From Lactonifactor sp050944855 (GTDB lineage: Bacteria > Bacillota > Clostridia > Lachnospirales > Lachnospiraceae), in assembly GCA_050944855.1 (NCBI GenBank), contig JBMNRU010000003.1, positions 1 through 64,000 on the forward strand: a stretch of 64,000 nucleotides of DNA, written 5' to 3'. Of the stretch, positions 1 to 6,332 are shown one piece after another; positions within the stretch are counted from its first letter, which is position 1; every line of letters starts with the position of its first letter. The translations under genes were made by a program, and so were the position numbers. The notes below the pieces were generated by a model. That model searched no databases. It saw only the letters and a list, made by a program, of their open reading frames with translations, and was not told the DNA's origin.

Positions 1-130
1 CGGGCGCCCTTGACATGTCTGCTTGTTTTTGCTAATAATGTAATCAGGGCTGAACGGCAGAAACTGCCGCCCAGCCTCACATCTTATCATAGAAGATCAG
101 AATTTACAGAAAAAGTTTCACACAGCCTAT

Positions 131-164
131 TAAAAAAATGGCGGCAAGGATTTTCCCTGTCGCC
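131..164 (-). terminator. Terminator of the left minus-strand operon
   Basis: A stem formed by 140-149 and 155-164, with one G-U pair and one mismatch, is followed on the minus strand by a T-rich run (131-139 complement). It lies just past the stop of the last minus-strand gene at 218, as expected for the end of the RHH-led operon. The mismatch makes it imperfect. The remaining 130 bases to the window edge show no convincing gene. Confidence 0.55.
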
Positions 165-217
165 GTTGTCTCAAAAGAGCACTCTCATTCTATAAAAATG
201 TTCTTTTGCATATGCAA

Positions 218-514
218 TTATTCAAATTCCTTTATTTCAGATACAAGCCTTATTCCGTCCTGCAATCCCAATCTGTAAGCGGCTGCACCATATGCTGCTC
301 CGCAGTCGTTGGCGGCTGAAATCGCTTTATCAATGATTGCACTCTGTTCTTTGCTTAGCCCTGCATTATCCAGTCTGTCAAATGCTTTGTCCTGATGTTT
401 TAGTGCATCTTGGTATGCACTGTTTCTGCTGACTGCTCTGTCTAAGGCTTTGACTGTCCTGACTTTGACAAATATGTCTAATAGACATTGTGATTTTTTC
501 CCTGCTTTTCCCAT
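218..514 (-). CDS. Hypothetical protein, distantly DUF6809-like
   Basis: A 98-residue soluble protein of unknown function. The ATG at 514 has AAGGAG about nine bases upstream. It is predicted mostly helical, and its C-terminus (RLGLQDGIRLVSEI) follows the pattern of the DUF6809-like protein encoded at 1028 (FQRGFRLGVLMTAEI), so the two may be divergent relatives. It is the last gene of a four-gene minus-strand operon, with a 29-base gap to the preceding gene. DUF6809 proteins are common in Lachnospiraceae accessory DNA but have no assigned role. The coding call is firm; the family link is only a local motif match. Confidence 0.7.
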   Translation of the reverse strand: MGKAGKKSQCLLDIFVKVRTVKALDRAVSRNSAYQDALKHQDKAFDRLDNAGLSKEQSAIIDKAISAANDCGAAYGAAAYRLGLQDGIRLVSEIKEFE

Positions 515-543
515 ACAGCACTCCTTTTGCCAAATATATTCTG

Positions 544-966
544 TTAAGGTAAATCTTTCAATAGTTCTTGCGGTTTTTCTGCTTTTTCAACAAGCAGATT
601 TTCAATGCCTGTCTTTTTTGCAAAACTGATCCGCTGGTCAGAAAGCTCTTTCTGTTTTTCTTTCGGCAGGCATTTGAATATATCCCCATAGTCCATATCT
701 TCCATTGGCGTTCCTTCCGCTAAATCAAGAAGCTGCGTATATAACCATTCACGCCATAGGTCATCAAACAAACTTCGGCTGTCTACAAAGATATATGCGG
801 TATCAAAACCAAACTGGACATTGAAATACTGCAATTTTACAAAACCGTATCTTCCTGCATTAAGAACCAATAAGTCCTCACTTTCGTAAAGTTCTGCAAA
901 TATGTCTGCTACTTTTTGGCAGTTTATTGTTTCTTCGTCAGTGATATACTTTTGCTTTTTATTCAT
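544..966 (-). CDS. Hypothetical accessory protein, 140 aa
   Basis: A 140-residue acidic protein I do not recognise. The ATG at 966 follows an AAAGGAG ribosome site. No signal peptide or membrane segment is visible. Residues about 30-80 alternate hydrophobic and aromatic residues (FVKLQYFNVQFGF, AYIFVD) and may form a beta-rich core, followed by a charged helical C-terminal half rich in Lys and Glu. It lies between the two DUF6809-like genes in the RHH-led operon, so it is probably cargo or a regulatory gene of a mobile element. No function is claimed. Confidence 0.7.
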   Translation of the reverse strand: MNKKQKYITDEETINCQKVADIFAELYESEDLLVLNAGRYGFVKLQYFNVQFGFDTAYIFVDSRSLFDDLWREWLYTQLLDLAEGTPMEDMDYGDIFKCLPKEKQKELSDQRISFAKKTGIENLLVEKAEKPQELLKDLP

Positions 967-1027
967 GGTTGCCTGTCTCCTTTAGCTGATTACTTGGCGG
1001 CACTCTGCTTCAAAGCATATGTCCGCC

Positions 1028-1309
1028 TTAAAGAAACATGTCCTGCTCTGCAAAAATTTCTGCTGTCATAAGAACGCCTAACCGAAAACCACGTTGAAAT
1101 TTTGCCTCTGCGTCATAGCAACTCTCATCAAAAAGAGTTTCCACAAGTTCCGTCAACATTTCTTTTTCTTCATCGTTTAATTTTTCAGCTAACTTCTCTT
1201 GGAGTTCGTAACCTCTGTCAGATACCTTTTGATGCTCGGGACTTCGCCTTTCTGTCCCACTGTCTACACGAAGCTGGTCGGTCAAAAATGCCTCTAAAAT
1301 CTTTCCCAT
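1028..1309 (-). CDS. DUF6809 family protein
   Basis: A 93-residue helical protein. I place the start at the ATG at 1309, which has AAAGGA about twelve bases upstream; the frame stays open upstream to 1408, but that stretch has no ribosome site and low-complexity noncoding character. The C-terminal block FQRGFRLGVLMTAEIF fits the conserved end of DUF6809 proteins as I remember them (FxxGFRLGxxMxxEvF). DUF6809 members are small, often multicopy genes of Clostridia with unknown function. It is the second gene of the RHH-led minus-strand operon, separated from the RHH gene by a 10-bp stem-loop. Confidence 0.75.
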   Translation of the reverse strand: MGKILEAFLTDQLRVDSGTERRSPEHQKVSDRGYELQEKLAEKLNDEEKEMLTELVETLFDESCYDAEAKFQRGFRLGVLMTAEIFAEQDMFL

Positions 1310-1411
1310 TCTGTTTATCTGTCCTTTCTGATTTGTCCACAAGCCGCTTGCAAGACGTAGCCGGACAGTGTTATAATATTTGTGCAGCTCGCCTTGTGCG
1401 GGTGGCATAAG

Positions 1412-1450
1412 GGAAGTGGTGTAAATACGTTTGCCAACGGCACCACTTCC
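1412..1450. other. Perfect 10-bp stem-loop between operon genes
   Basis: GGAAGTGGTG at 1412-1421 pairs perfectly with CACCACTTCC at 1441-1450 across a 19-base loop. On the plus strand it is followed by TTTTATTTTTTT, so it would terminate antisense transcription entering from the left. On the minus strand no T-run follows, so in the operon mRNA it would act as an intergenic hairpin (stability or partial attenuation) between the RHH gene and the DUF6809 gene. Confidence 0.55.
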
Positions 1451-1452
1451 TT

Positions 1453-1626
1453 TTATTTTTTTGCATTGAGAGCCTTGATACCGTCACGCAATCCCTGTGG
1501 GCGTGATACGCCTGCTTGCTGACAGTATTTGTCTAACATCTGTAATTCCTCTTCGGTCAGACGTACATCAACTCGCATAGTCTTGGGATTGTCCGTTGTT
1601 GGTCGCCCTCTATGCTTTTCCGGCAT
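1453..1626 (-). CDS. Ribbon-helix-helix (CopG/Arc-like) DNA-binding protein
   Basis: A 57-residue protein starting at the ATG at 1626, with GGAGGG five bases upstream; an upstream in-frame start at 1653 lacks such a site. The fold signature is seen as an N-terminal basic stretch (PEKHRGRPTTDNPKT), a short strand MRVDVRLTEEE, and then helix A and helix B separated by a turn (QQAGVSRPQGLRDGIKAL). RHH proteins bind DNA as dimers on short repeats and usually repress their own operon. Two identical 13-bp direct repeats lie in its promoter. No toxin partner is obvious, so it is more likely a mobile-element operon regulator than an antitoxin, though the latter is possible. Confidence 0.8.
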   Translation of the reverse strand: MPEKHRGRPTTDNPKTMRVDVRLTEEELQMLDKYCQQAGVSRPQGLRDGIKALNAKK

Positions 1627-1655
1627 ACTTCCCTCCTTTCCTTGCCAACACAAAC

Positions 1656-1705
1656 AGTATAATATATTACCGCCAATAATTCAAGAAATATTTTACCGCC
1701 AATAA
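1656..1705 (-). promoter_or_regulatory. Promoter with tandem 13-bp operator repeats for the RHH operon
   Basis: On the minus strand a -35 TTGAAT (1684-1679) and a -10 TATACT (1661-1656) are 17 bases apart. Two identical copies of TTATTGGCGGTAA occur at 1679-1667, inside the spacer, and 1705-1693, just upstream of the -35, with a period of 26 bp. A repressor on the spacer copy would block RNA polymerase directly. RHH proteins are known to bind tandem repeats of this type, so autorepression by the adjacent gene product is the simplest reading. Confidence 0.7.
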
Positions 1706-1814
1706 ATGCTTTTATCTGATATATGATGCTGTAATTTTGAGAAAATAAAATGGGAGCTGTTATCGCCCCCAAAATTGACAATTAGATATGTGCTTAGATA
1801 TATTGTAAAAATAC

Positions 1815-2588
1815 TTATGATTGGATGCTTGGCAATAAGGTCATTATAGTTTCCGACAATTTAGGAAATGAAGAGCATATTTCTTTAAACTGTGCCTCAT
1901 TGCAATCCAATAGCTGTGACATTGTGGCAAGGTCATATTCTCTCCATATTAAAGCGGAGTTTTTCTGTGATAAAACCTCAAATAAATACATATCCTCCCA
2001 ATCATCAAACACAACTCCATTTTTCCTTAAAGTATAGTACGTTTTCATAGTTAGGGCATAATCATGTCCACATATTTCGTTTAAATCATAGGCTGTTTTG
2101 TGTTGCAGATTATCTATGCTGAATATGCCATTCTGAAAGAACAGGGTATGTAATCTTGCAGGGAAATGGCAGTTGCTGAAAGCCTCTTTGATAGAAGCTA
2201 ATGAGCGTATTTGGATACCGTATTTTTCACATATACTGTCAAGTTCCGGCATTGTGCTTTCACCCAAATTGCGGAACTTCAATATTTCCTCTCTGGGATG
2301 TACGGATAACTGTGAGAGGTATAGTATGTTATTGAACATAAGGACATTTTCCAACCGCCTTGACATGGGGATATCCTTAACAGATATTTCATTTTCCGGT
2401 GGGTACAGGTATCCTAATGCGTTCAGTTCATTGGCAATGGCAGTTGCATTACAGCCTTTGGGACATTTATTTGCAAATGTCAGGTAATTGAGCCCTTCAA
2501 GTTCTGAAACTTTGGTGATTTGTAAAGTCCATGACAGGGCTGCTTTGACTCCCTCAGAAAGGTTTAAGTCTTTAATATATGTTTCCAT
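1815..2588 (-). CDS. Protein of RNA polymerase alpha-CTD-like repeats (copy 1)
   Basis: A 257-residue protein with AAAGGAG upstream of the ATG at 2588. Residues about 70-130 resemble the C-terminal domain of RNA polymerase alpha: an IP(M)SRRLENVL helix, a turn, then LSQLSVHPREEILKFRNLG and a helix ending in CEKYGIQIRSL. In true alpha-CTD the corresponding RNLG element contacts DNA. Similar but weaker units appear near residues 20-60, 140-195 and 205-250, so it looks like up to four tandem helix-hairpin-helix repeats. No rest of alpha is present, so it is not a polymerase subunit. It is paralogous to the protein encoded at 2960-3745. A DNA-binding or transcription-modulating role is inferred. 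Such proteins recur in Lachnospiraceae mobile DNA. Confidence 0.75.
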   Translation of the reverse strand: METYIKDLNLSEGVKAALSWTLQITKVSELEGLNYLTFANKCPKGCNATAIANELNALGYLYPPENEISVKDIPMSRRLENVLMFNNILYLSQLSVHPREEILKFRNLGESTMPELDSICEKYGIQIRSLASIKEAFSNCHFPARLHTLFFQNGIFSIDNLQHKTAYDLNEICGHDYALTMKTYYTLRKNGVVFDDWEDMYLFEVLSQKNSALIWREYDLATMSQLLDCNEAQFKEICSSFPKLSETIMTLLPSIQS

Positions 2589-2703
2589 ATCCTGCTCCTT
2601 TCGTATTCATTGTACTACATCGGTTATGGTATAGTGCTTTTCCTTACAGAATAAAGAAAAGCAGCTAAAATAGTGCGGATTAAAATTGATTTAACTGCAT
2701 AAA

Positions 2704-2790
2704 TCAGCTTATATCCTTATCCATATGTGTATCTGCCGGTAATTTTTCTATCAATGGTGACAATATAAACAATTCCTCAAAGATTATCAA
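2704..2790 (-). pseudogene. Decayed 3' end of a third alpha-CTD-like paralogue
   Basis: The minus strand encodes LSPLIEKLPADTHMDKDIS followed by TGA at 2706-2704, which matches the C-terminus LSSLIQKLLADTHMDKVVD of the gene at 2960-3745. Nucleotide similarity continues beyond the stop into the 3' flank (about 2667-2770 against 2917-3020). No matching 5' part exists before copy 2 begins, so this is a deletion remnant of a tandem duplication. It is noncoding now. Confidence 0.75.
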
Positions 2791-2798
2791 TATCCGTT

Positions 2799-2867
2799 GC
2801 AGAAAATGGACAATTAGAGCAGAAAACGGACATTAAAACAGCTTTACCACACATAATGGGTAAAGCT
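2799..2867. repeat. Short direct repeat and hairpin in the 370-base gap between paralogues
   Basis: GCAGAAAATGGACA (2799-2812) is repeated 20 bases on as GCAGAAAACGGACA (2819-2832) with one mismatch. Next to it AGCTTTACC (2840-2848) pairs with GGTAAAGCT (2859-2867) around a 10-base loop. The rest of 2589-2959 holds the paralogue remnant and AT-rich DNA with no gene. The elements could be protein-binding sites for one of the alpha-CTD-like proteins, which is a guess from position only. Confidence 0.45.
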
Positions 2868-2959
2868 ATGCAGAGAGGTGCGAAAGATATACTATACCAT
2901 TAGTTCTGAAATAAAATAGCATGGTTTGAACTGATAAAAGAATGATTTAATTGCGTAAG

Positions 2960-3745
2960 TCAGTCCACGACTTTATCCATATGTGTATCTGCCAATAACT
3001 TTTGTATCAATGATGACAGTGCCGGAACACTGTCGGATATTATTTTGAGCTGCTGTTCACTGCAATCTGAAAGCTGCGAAACTGCAATAATCCCATATTG
3101 TTTAAATAACTGAACAGATTTATATTGGGGTAAAATTTCAAACAGATACTGGTCATTCCAGCCGCAGAGTGTCACTCCATTTTTCCTTAGTGCATGGTAT
3201 GTTTTCATGGTAAGACAGTAATCCTGTTCGCATATATTATATAAATCATGGGCAGATTTGTTTCGGATATCATCTACACTAAATATGTTGCCTCTAAAGA
3301 AAAGCGGATATATTTTTTTGTGAAATTGAAATTCGCTGAATGCCTCTTTAATGGGAGAAAGGGAACGTATCTCAATCCCATATTTTTCACAAAGATTATC
3401 AATTTCTAACATAGCGTTTTTACCTACGTTCCGAAACTGCAATATTTCTTCTCGTGGATATGCAGAAAGCTGTGCAAGGTATATGATACCATTTCTTAAA
3501 AAAATATTCCGCATTTTTCTTGATATAGGGATGTCATGGATTGATATTGCGTTTTCGTCAGAAGGAAGATAGCCTAAGTCATTCAGTTTTCTTATAATCA
3601 TCAGCTTATTGTAACCTGTTCGGAGCTTGTTCGCTAATGAAACGCAATTATACTCTTTCAGTTCTGAAACATTAGTAATATGTAACTCCTGCAAGGCTTT
3701 TTTGAACTGTATGGAATCGTAGTGTTCTTGAATATCGGTTTTCAT
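2960..3745 (-). CDS. Protein of RNA polymerase alpha-CTD-like repeats (copy 2)
   Basis: A 261-residue paralogue of the protein at 1815-2588, aligning end to end by eye with roughly half the residues identical. The best conserved stretch is again the alpha-CTD-like unit: IPISRKMRNIFLRNGIIYL, PREEILQFRNVG and CEKYGIEIRSL. A second shared motif, LTMKTY..LRKNGV near residue 180, marks another repeat. The retained RNxG element suggests that DNA contact is kept. The ATG at 3745 is preceded by AAAAAGGAAT and further upstream by an extended -10 (TGTTATAAT). It has its own promoter, so it is likely transcribed apart from copy 1. Function unknown; a DNA-binding accessory regulator is inferred. Confidence 0.75.
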   Translation of the reverse strand: MKTDIQEHYDSIQFKKALQELHITNVSELKEYNCVSLANKLRTGYNKLMIIRKLNDLGYLPSDENAISIHDIPISRKMRNIFLRNGIIYLAQLSAYPREEILQFRNVGKNAMLEIDNLCEKYGIEIRSLSPIKEAFSEFQFHKKIYPLFFRGNIFSVDDIRNKSAHDLYNICEQDYCLTMKTYHALRKNGVTLCGWNDQYLFEILPQYKSVQLFKQYGIIAVSQLSDCSEQQLKIISDSVPALSSLIQKLLADTHMDKVVD

Positions 3746-3779
3746 AAATATTCCTTTTTTATGTATTTGGATTAATGAA

Positions 3780-3788
3780 ATTATAACA
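3780..3788 (-). promoter_or_regulatory. Extended -10 promoter of alpha-CTD-like copy 2
   Basis: The minus strand reads TGTTATAAT here, a perfect extended -10, about 35 bases before the ATG at 3745. The expected -35 position (TTTATT) is weak, as is usual for extended -10 promoters. Confidence 0.45.
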
Positions 3789-3858
3789 TTCTTCTTGTTA
3801 CAAATAAAGAGAGAACTGGTTTATATTTTGACCAGTCCTCCGTATAAAGAAAAATATG

Positions 3859-4098
3859 TTACCACAATTCTAATGAATCTTCCGCATCTATCCATATCTG
3901 CATACAACCATCAAGATATAGTATTGCATATTCACGAGGATTATCTATCGCCAAAGCATTTAAGGCACATTCGGAACATGGCGTTGTTTTTAATCCTTCT
4001 TCCGCTTTTTCGCAGTCTATCCGTAAAACATATCCGTCAAAAGTGGTTACGTCAATACAGTTATGGAGCATATTATATGTTGCATGAATAAACCTCAT
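3859..4098 (-). CDS. DUF6061-like small accessory protein
   Basis: A 79-residue protein. The start at 4098 is chosen because GAAAGGACGAAAAT precedes that ATG; the frame extends to 4149 without a better site. The sequence begins MRFIHATYNMLHNCIDVTTF and contains CSECALNALAIDNPREYA, a pattern I associate with DUF6061 proteins found next to conjugative-element genes in Firmicutes. The paired cysteines (CSEC) could bind a metal, but nothing else supports that. It is a stand-alone minus-strand gene. Function unknown; the family name is from memory. Confidence 0.65.
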   Translation of the reverse strand: MRFIHATYNMLHNCIDVTTFDGYVLRIDCEKAEEGLKTTPCSECALNALAIDNPREYAILYLDGCMQIWIDAEDSLELW

Positions 4099-4173
4099 AT
4101 TTTCGTCCTTTCTTCTTGTGTTTTGGAGAAATTTGTGAAAGCATTCCAATCAGTTCTTCCTGTCCTGTTCATT

Positions 4174-4279
4174 TCATGTTATAATTTGTTACAGGTTTTT
4201 CTTTCCCTTATTTTTGCCCTTATGAGAGTTCGTAACATGAGGGAAAAGGATATAACACAAGGGAAAGCATAAGGGCAAA
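4174..4279. repeat. Three inverted-repeat pairs in conserved order, possible recombination or replication site
   Basis: Three arms occur in order c, a, b and then again inverted in the same order: TCATGTTA (4174-4181) with TAACATGA (4233-4240); CTTTCCCTT (4201-4209) with AAGGGAAAG (4259-4267); TTTGCCCTTATG (4213-4224) with CATAAGGGCAAA (4268-4279). The pair distances are nearly equal, 55 to 59 bases. This crossed order is not a simple hairpin. It may be a set of protein-binding sites such as those near element ends, or a pseudoknotted RNA. The rest of the 4099-4486 gap holds no gene I can support. Confidence 0.5.
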
Positions 4280-4486
4280 CTCACTTGCTATAAATTTAGT
4301 GTTTCCAAGGGTTTGCGGACTTTTTGAAGATAAGATATAACAGTTAATAAATGCTATAAAAAGTGTCTTATCAGAAATTCAAATTTGGCTAACTGGTGAA
4401 GAAACAGCAAAATCAAAATTTGAAAGGAATTTAGCCAAAATGAAAATTCGTATTATACTAAAGCAGGCATAAAAGTTTCAGCAATA

Positions 4487-4900
4487 ATGAGTGTAATGAG
4501 TCTGGTATCTTCTGTATTAGGATATTACATTTCTGAATCACTCATTAATAAACATGATTTTACAGTCAGTAAATACTTTACTCTTTGGTTGGGATGTGCA
4601 TTTGTTGGAGGAGTAGTTTTGGGTTTGGGGGCTTATTTCTCTAACATGAAGAATGATATTTTGAAATATGTGGGAATGAATTTGCTTCCTGCGGTTTTCA
4701 TATCCGAGGGAATGGACAAAGTAATACATTTAAGTGAATATAAGCATATGGTTATTGGAGTAGTACTTTCAATAATGATGGGTATAGTTTTGTACTTTAT
4801 GGTAAATAGAAAGGACGCATTTCGGAAGAATAATCTGCTATCCGTCATATGCTTAGCAATTATAGGTGTGGCAGGATTTAGCTTATTATCAGCATTTTAG
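4487..4900 (+). pseudogene. Membrane protein, probably a 5'-truncated remnant
   Basis: The reading frame encodes 137 residues with about four hydrophobic segments (near residues 28-50, 62-74, 85-105 and 115-135), so an integral membrane protein. No ribosome site precedes the ATG at 4487, and the same frame stays open upstream to 4424 with plausible protein sequence (YYTKAGIKVSAI) but no start codon. This suggests the N-terminus was lost. I do not recognise the family. It sits at the right edge of the accessory block and is the only plus-strand gene in it. A short hairpin at 4946-4972 follows. It could still be translated as a small intact gene. Confidence 0.45.
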
Positions 4901-5030
4901 CAAGTGGAAATCAAAATCCAAAACCACATTTATGGTGTGAGAGGTCGGAAATTTTTCAATTAGAGAAATTTCCTCCTACTCGATCTTTACAGGGATACGG
5001 CAGGCTCATCCGCTTTGTTCCTTGTAGGAA

Positions 5031-6047
5031 TTATTGTAAATGCTGTAAGAAGTAAGAGACATACTGTGTACAGGATTCTGTTTCCTGAAATAGAGATTCA
5101 TTCCAGGGAACAGGCTGGTAACAGGTGTCTTTTGTTGCATTTATGCGATGCGCTTTATCTACATAGGTCCCCAGAGATTTATGAACTGCATAGTCTTCTT
5201 CCGGCAGATAGTAATAATCTTTATAGTTCGGATAGTAGAAGCGGAGATAACCGTCTTTTAATGACACTTTCAAAGACAGGCGGTCTTCGTTCCAGGTCAG
5301 ATATTCTCTGTCCTGCCGCAGAGAGAATTGCACCGGAAACGGATAGCGGGTAACGGCCCGGATGAGCAGTTCTTTTGTATTTTCTTCCGCGGCAGAGGGA
5401 ATGAGAGAAGCTTCGCACTGGGAGATATTTCCCTGTAGCAGATCCAGCATGGCATAAAAAGACAGCAAAGATAATAATCCATGGATGTCTTCCAGGTTAT
5501 GAAGTAGCAATGTCTCCAGGATCTGTGGTGTCGGCGAAGCAACATATTTTTTATAGAGGGTGATGAGATCTTTTCCGGTATAGGGGTCCCTGCGTTCGGT
5601 CTGCAGATAGACTTCCAGATCTTTCTGTTTAAAAGAGGGAACCGGAAGAAGAGGTCTTAAGGGTGAAAAAATCTGATATAAATCAATTTGCTTTTTATCC
5701 GAAAAAATATTCTCTAATTTATAATGTGTGCATTTGTACTGCAGATAAGGGACATCAAAAGAACAACCGTTGAAATGAAGAAAACAGGAATAGTTCTGCG
5801 CGGTTTGTATAAATTGACAGAGAATTGTTTTTTCTTCTGCCGGGGTTTCTGCAAACCACTGCTGCCGGTACCAGGTCTGTTCTTCCCTGTTGATGCATCC
5901 GATGAGATACAGGCTGGAGTTTCTTCTTCCGAGTCCGGTTGTTTCAATATCAAAAAAAAGAATCCGGTCGATATCCGGGAGAAATTCCCGAAAACGATAA
6001 ATTTGTACAGTTTGACAGGACGATAATTTTTGCTTTTTATGGATCAC
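5031..6047 (-). CDS. YprB-like ribonuclease H-fold 3'-5' exonuclease domain protein
   Basis: A 338-residue protein of the DEDD exonuclease superfamily, related to Bacillus YprB. Motif Exo I is FDIETTGLG (residues about 31-39), Exo II is HFNGCSFDVPYLQ (about 92-104), and a late motif HNLEDIHGLL (about 182-191) supplies the Exo III acidic residue. It probably trims nucleic acid ends; the substrate is unknown. The start is GTG at 6047 with AAAGGA nine bases before it. It is the first clear chromosomal-type gene right of the accessory block and is transcribed away from the rnf operon. Confidence 0.8.
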   Translation of the reverse strand: MIHKKQKLSSCQTVQIYRFREFLPDIDRILFFDIETTGLGRRNSSLYLIGCINREEQTWYRQQWFAETPAEEKTILCQFIQTAQNYSCFLHFNGCSFDVPYLQYKCTHYKLENIFSDKKQIDLYQIFSPLRPLLPVPSFKQKDLEVYLQTERRDPYTGKDLITLYKKYVASPTPQILETLLLHNLEDIHGLLSLLSFYAMLDLLQGNISQCEASLIPSAAEENTKELLIRAVTRYPFPVQFSLRQDREYLTWNEDRLSLKVSLKDGYLRFYYPNYKDYYYLPEEDYAVHKSLGTYVDKAHRINATKDTCYQPVPWNESLFQETESCTQYVSYFLQHLQ

Positions 6048-6161
6048 AAAGGTTTCCTTCTTTCCTCATAATTGTCTCTATCATACTAGAAATTCAGTAA
6101 AATGAACAGAGTCATTTCCACAAAATAAAAACAATTGTACAATTTTATGAACAGTACAGAT

Positions 6162-6190
6162 TTGACTGGAATTTGTGTATATTTTGTTAT
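6162..6190 (+). promoter_or_regulatory. Candidate promoter of the rnf operon
   Basis: TTGACT at 6162-6167 is followed after 17 bases by TGTTAT (6185-6190), with the overlapping alternative TTATAT. It leaves an untranslated leader of about 135 bases before rnfC. An imperfect symmetric element, GTATAT-tttgtt-ATATAC, overlaps the -10 and might be an operator, but no regulator can be named. Confidence 0.45.
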
Positions 6191-6332
6191 ATACTTATGT
6201 GGTAGTATTGATGCAAAATTTTACTACAGATTGTATGAAGAGCCTTTATCTCAACAATATAGAGAATGGCTTGGCACATGGAAAAATAAGTTTATTTTTA
6301 ATATAGGGAGAAAGAAAAAAGGAGGAATGAAC

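Noticed and set aside
55..69. CGGCAG-AAA-CTGCCG palindrome near the window start
   Set aside because: Short, without a T-run, and with no clear neighbour; left as a chance hairpin.
10..195. Plus-strand open frame of 61 codons at the window start
   Set aside because: No ribosome site, unusual composition, and it runs across the terminator hairpin of the minus-strand operon. A minus-strand frame from 91 to the window edge is also open but too short to judge.
1310..1408. Longer start for the DUF6809 protein
   Set aside because: No ribosome site at 1408; the ATG at 1309 has one and gives the usual family length.
1453..1653. RHH gene as antitoxin of a toxin-antitoxin pair
   Set aside because: None of the following genes resembles RelE, MazF, HipA, Fic or other toxins; an operon regulator fits better.
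2799..2832. Two GCAGAAAAYGGACA copies as the beginning of a CRISPR array
   Set aside because: Only two 14-base units with a 6-base gap; the spacer is too short and no cas gene is present.
3795..4091. Plus-strand frame opposite the DUF6061-like gene
   Set aside because: No ribosome site; the minus-strand gene has one and shows family motifs.
6135..6332. In-frame upstream extension of rnfC by 66 codons
   Set aside because: It covers the likely promoter, has no homology to RnfC N-termini, and the strong GGAGG seven bases before the ATG at 6333 fixes the start.
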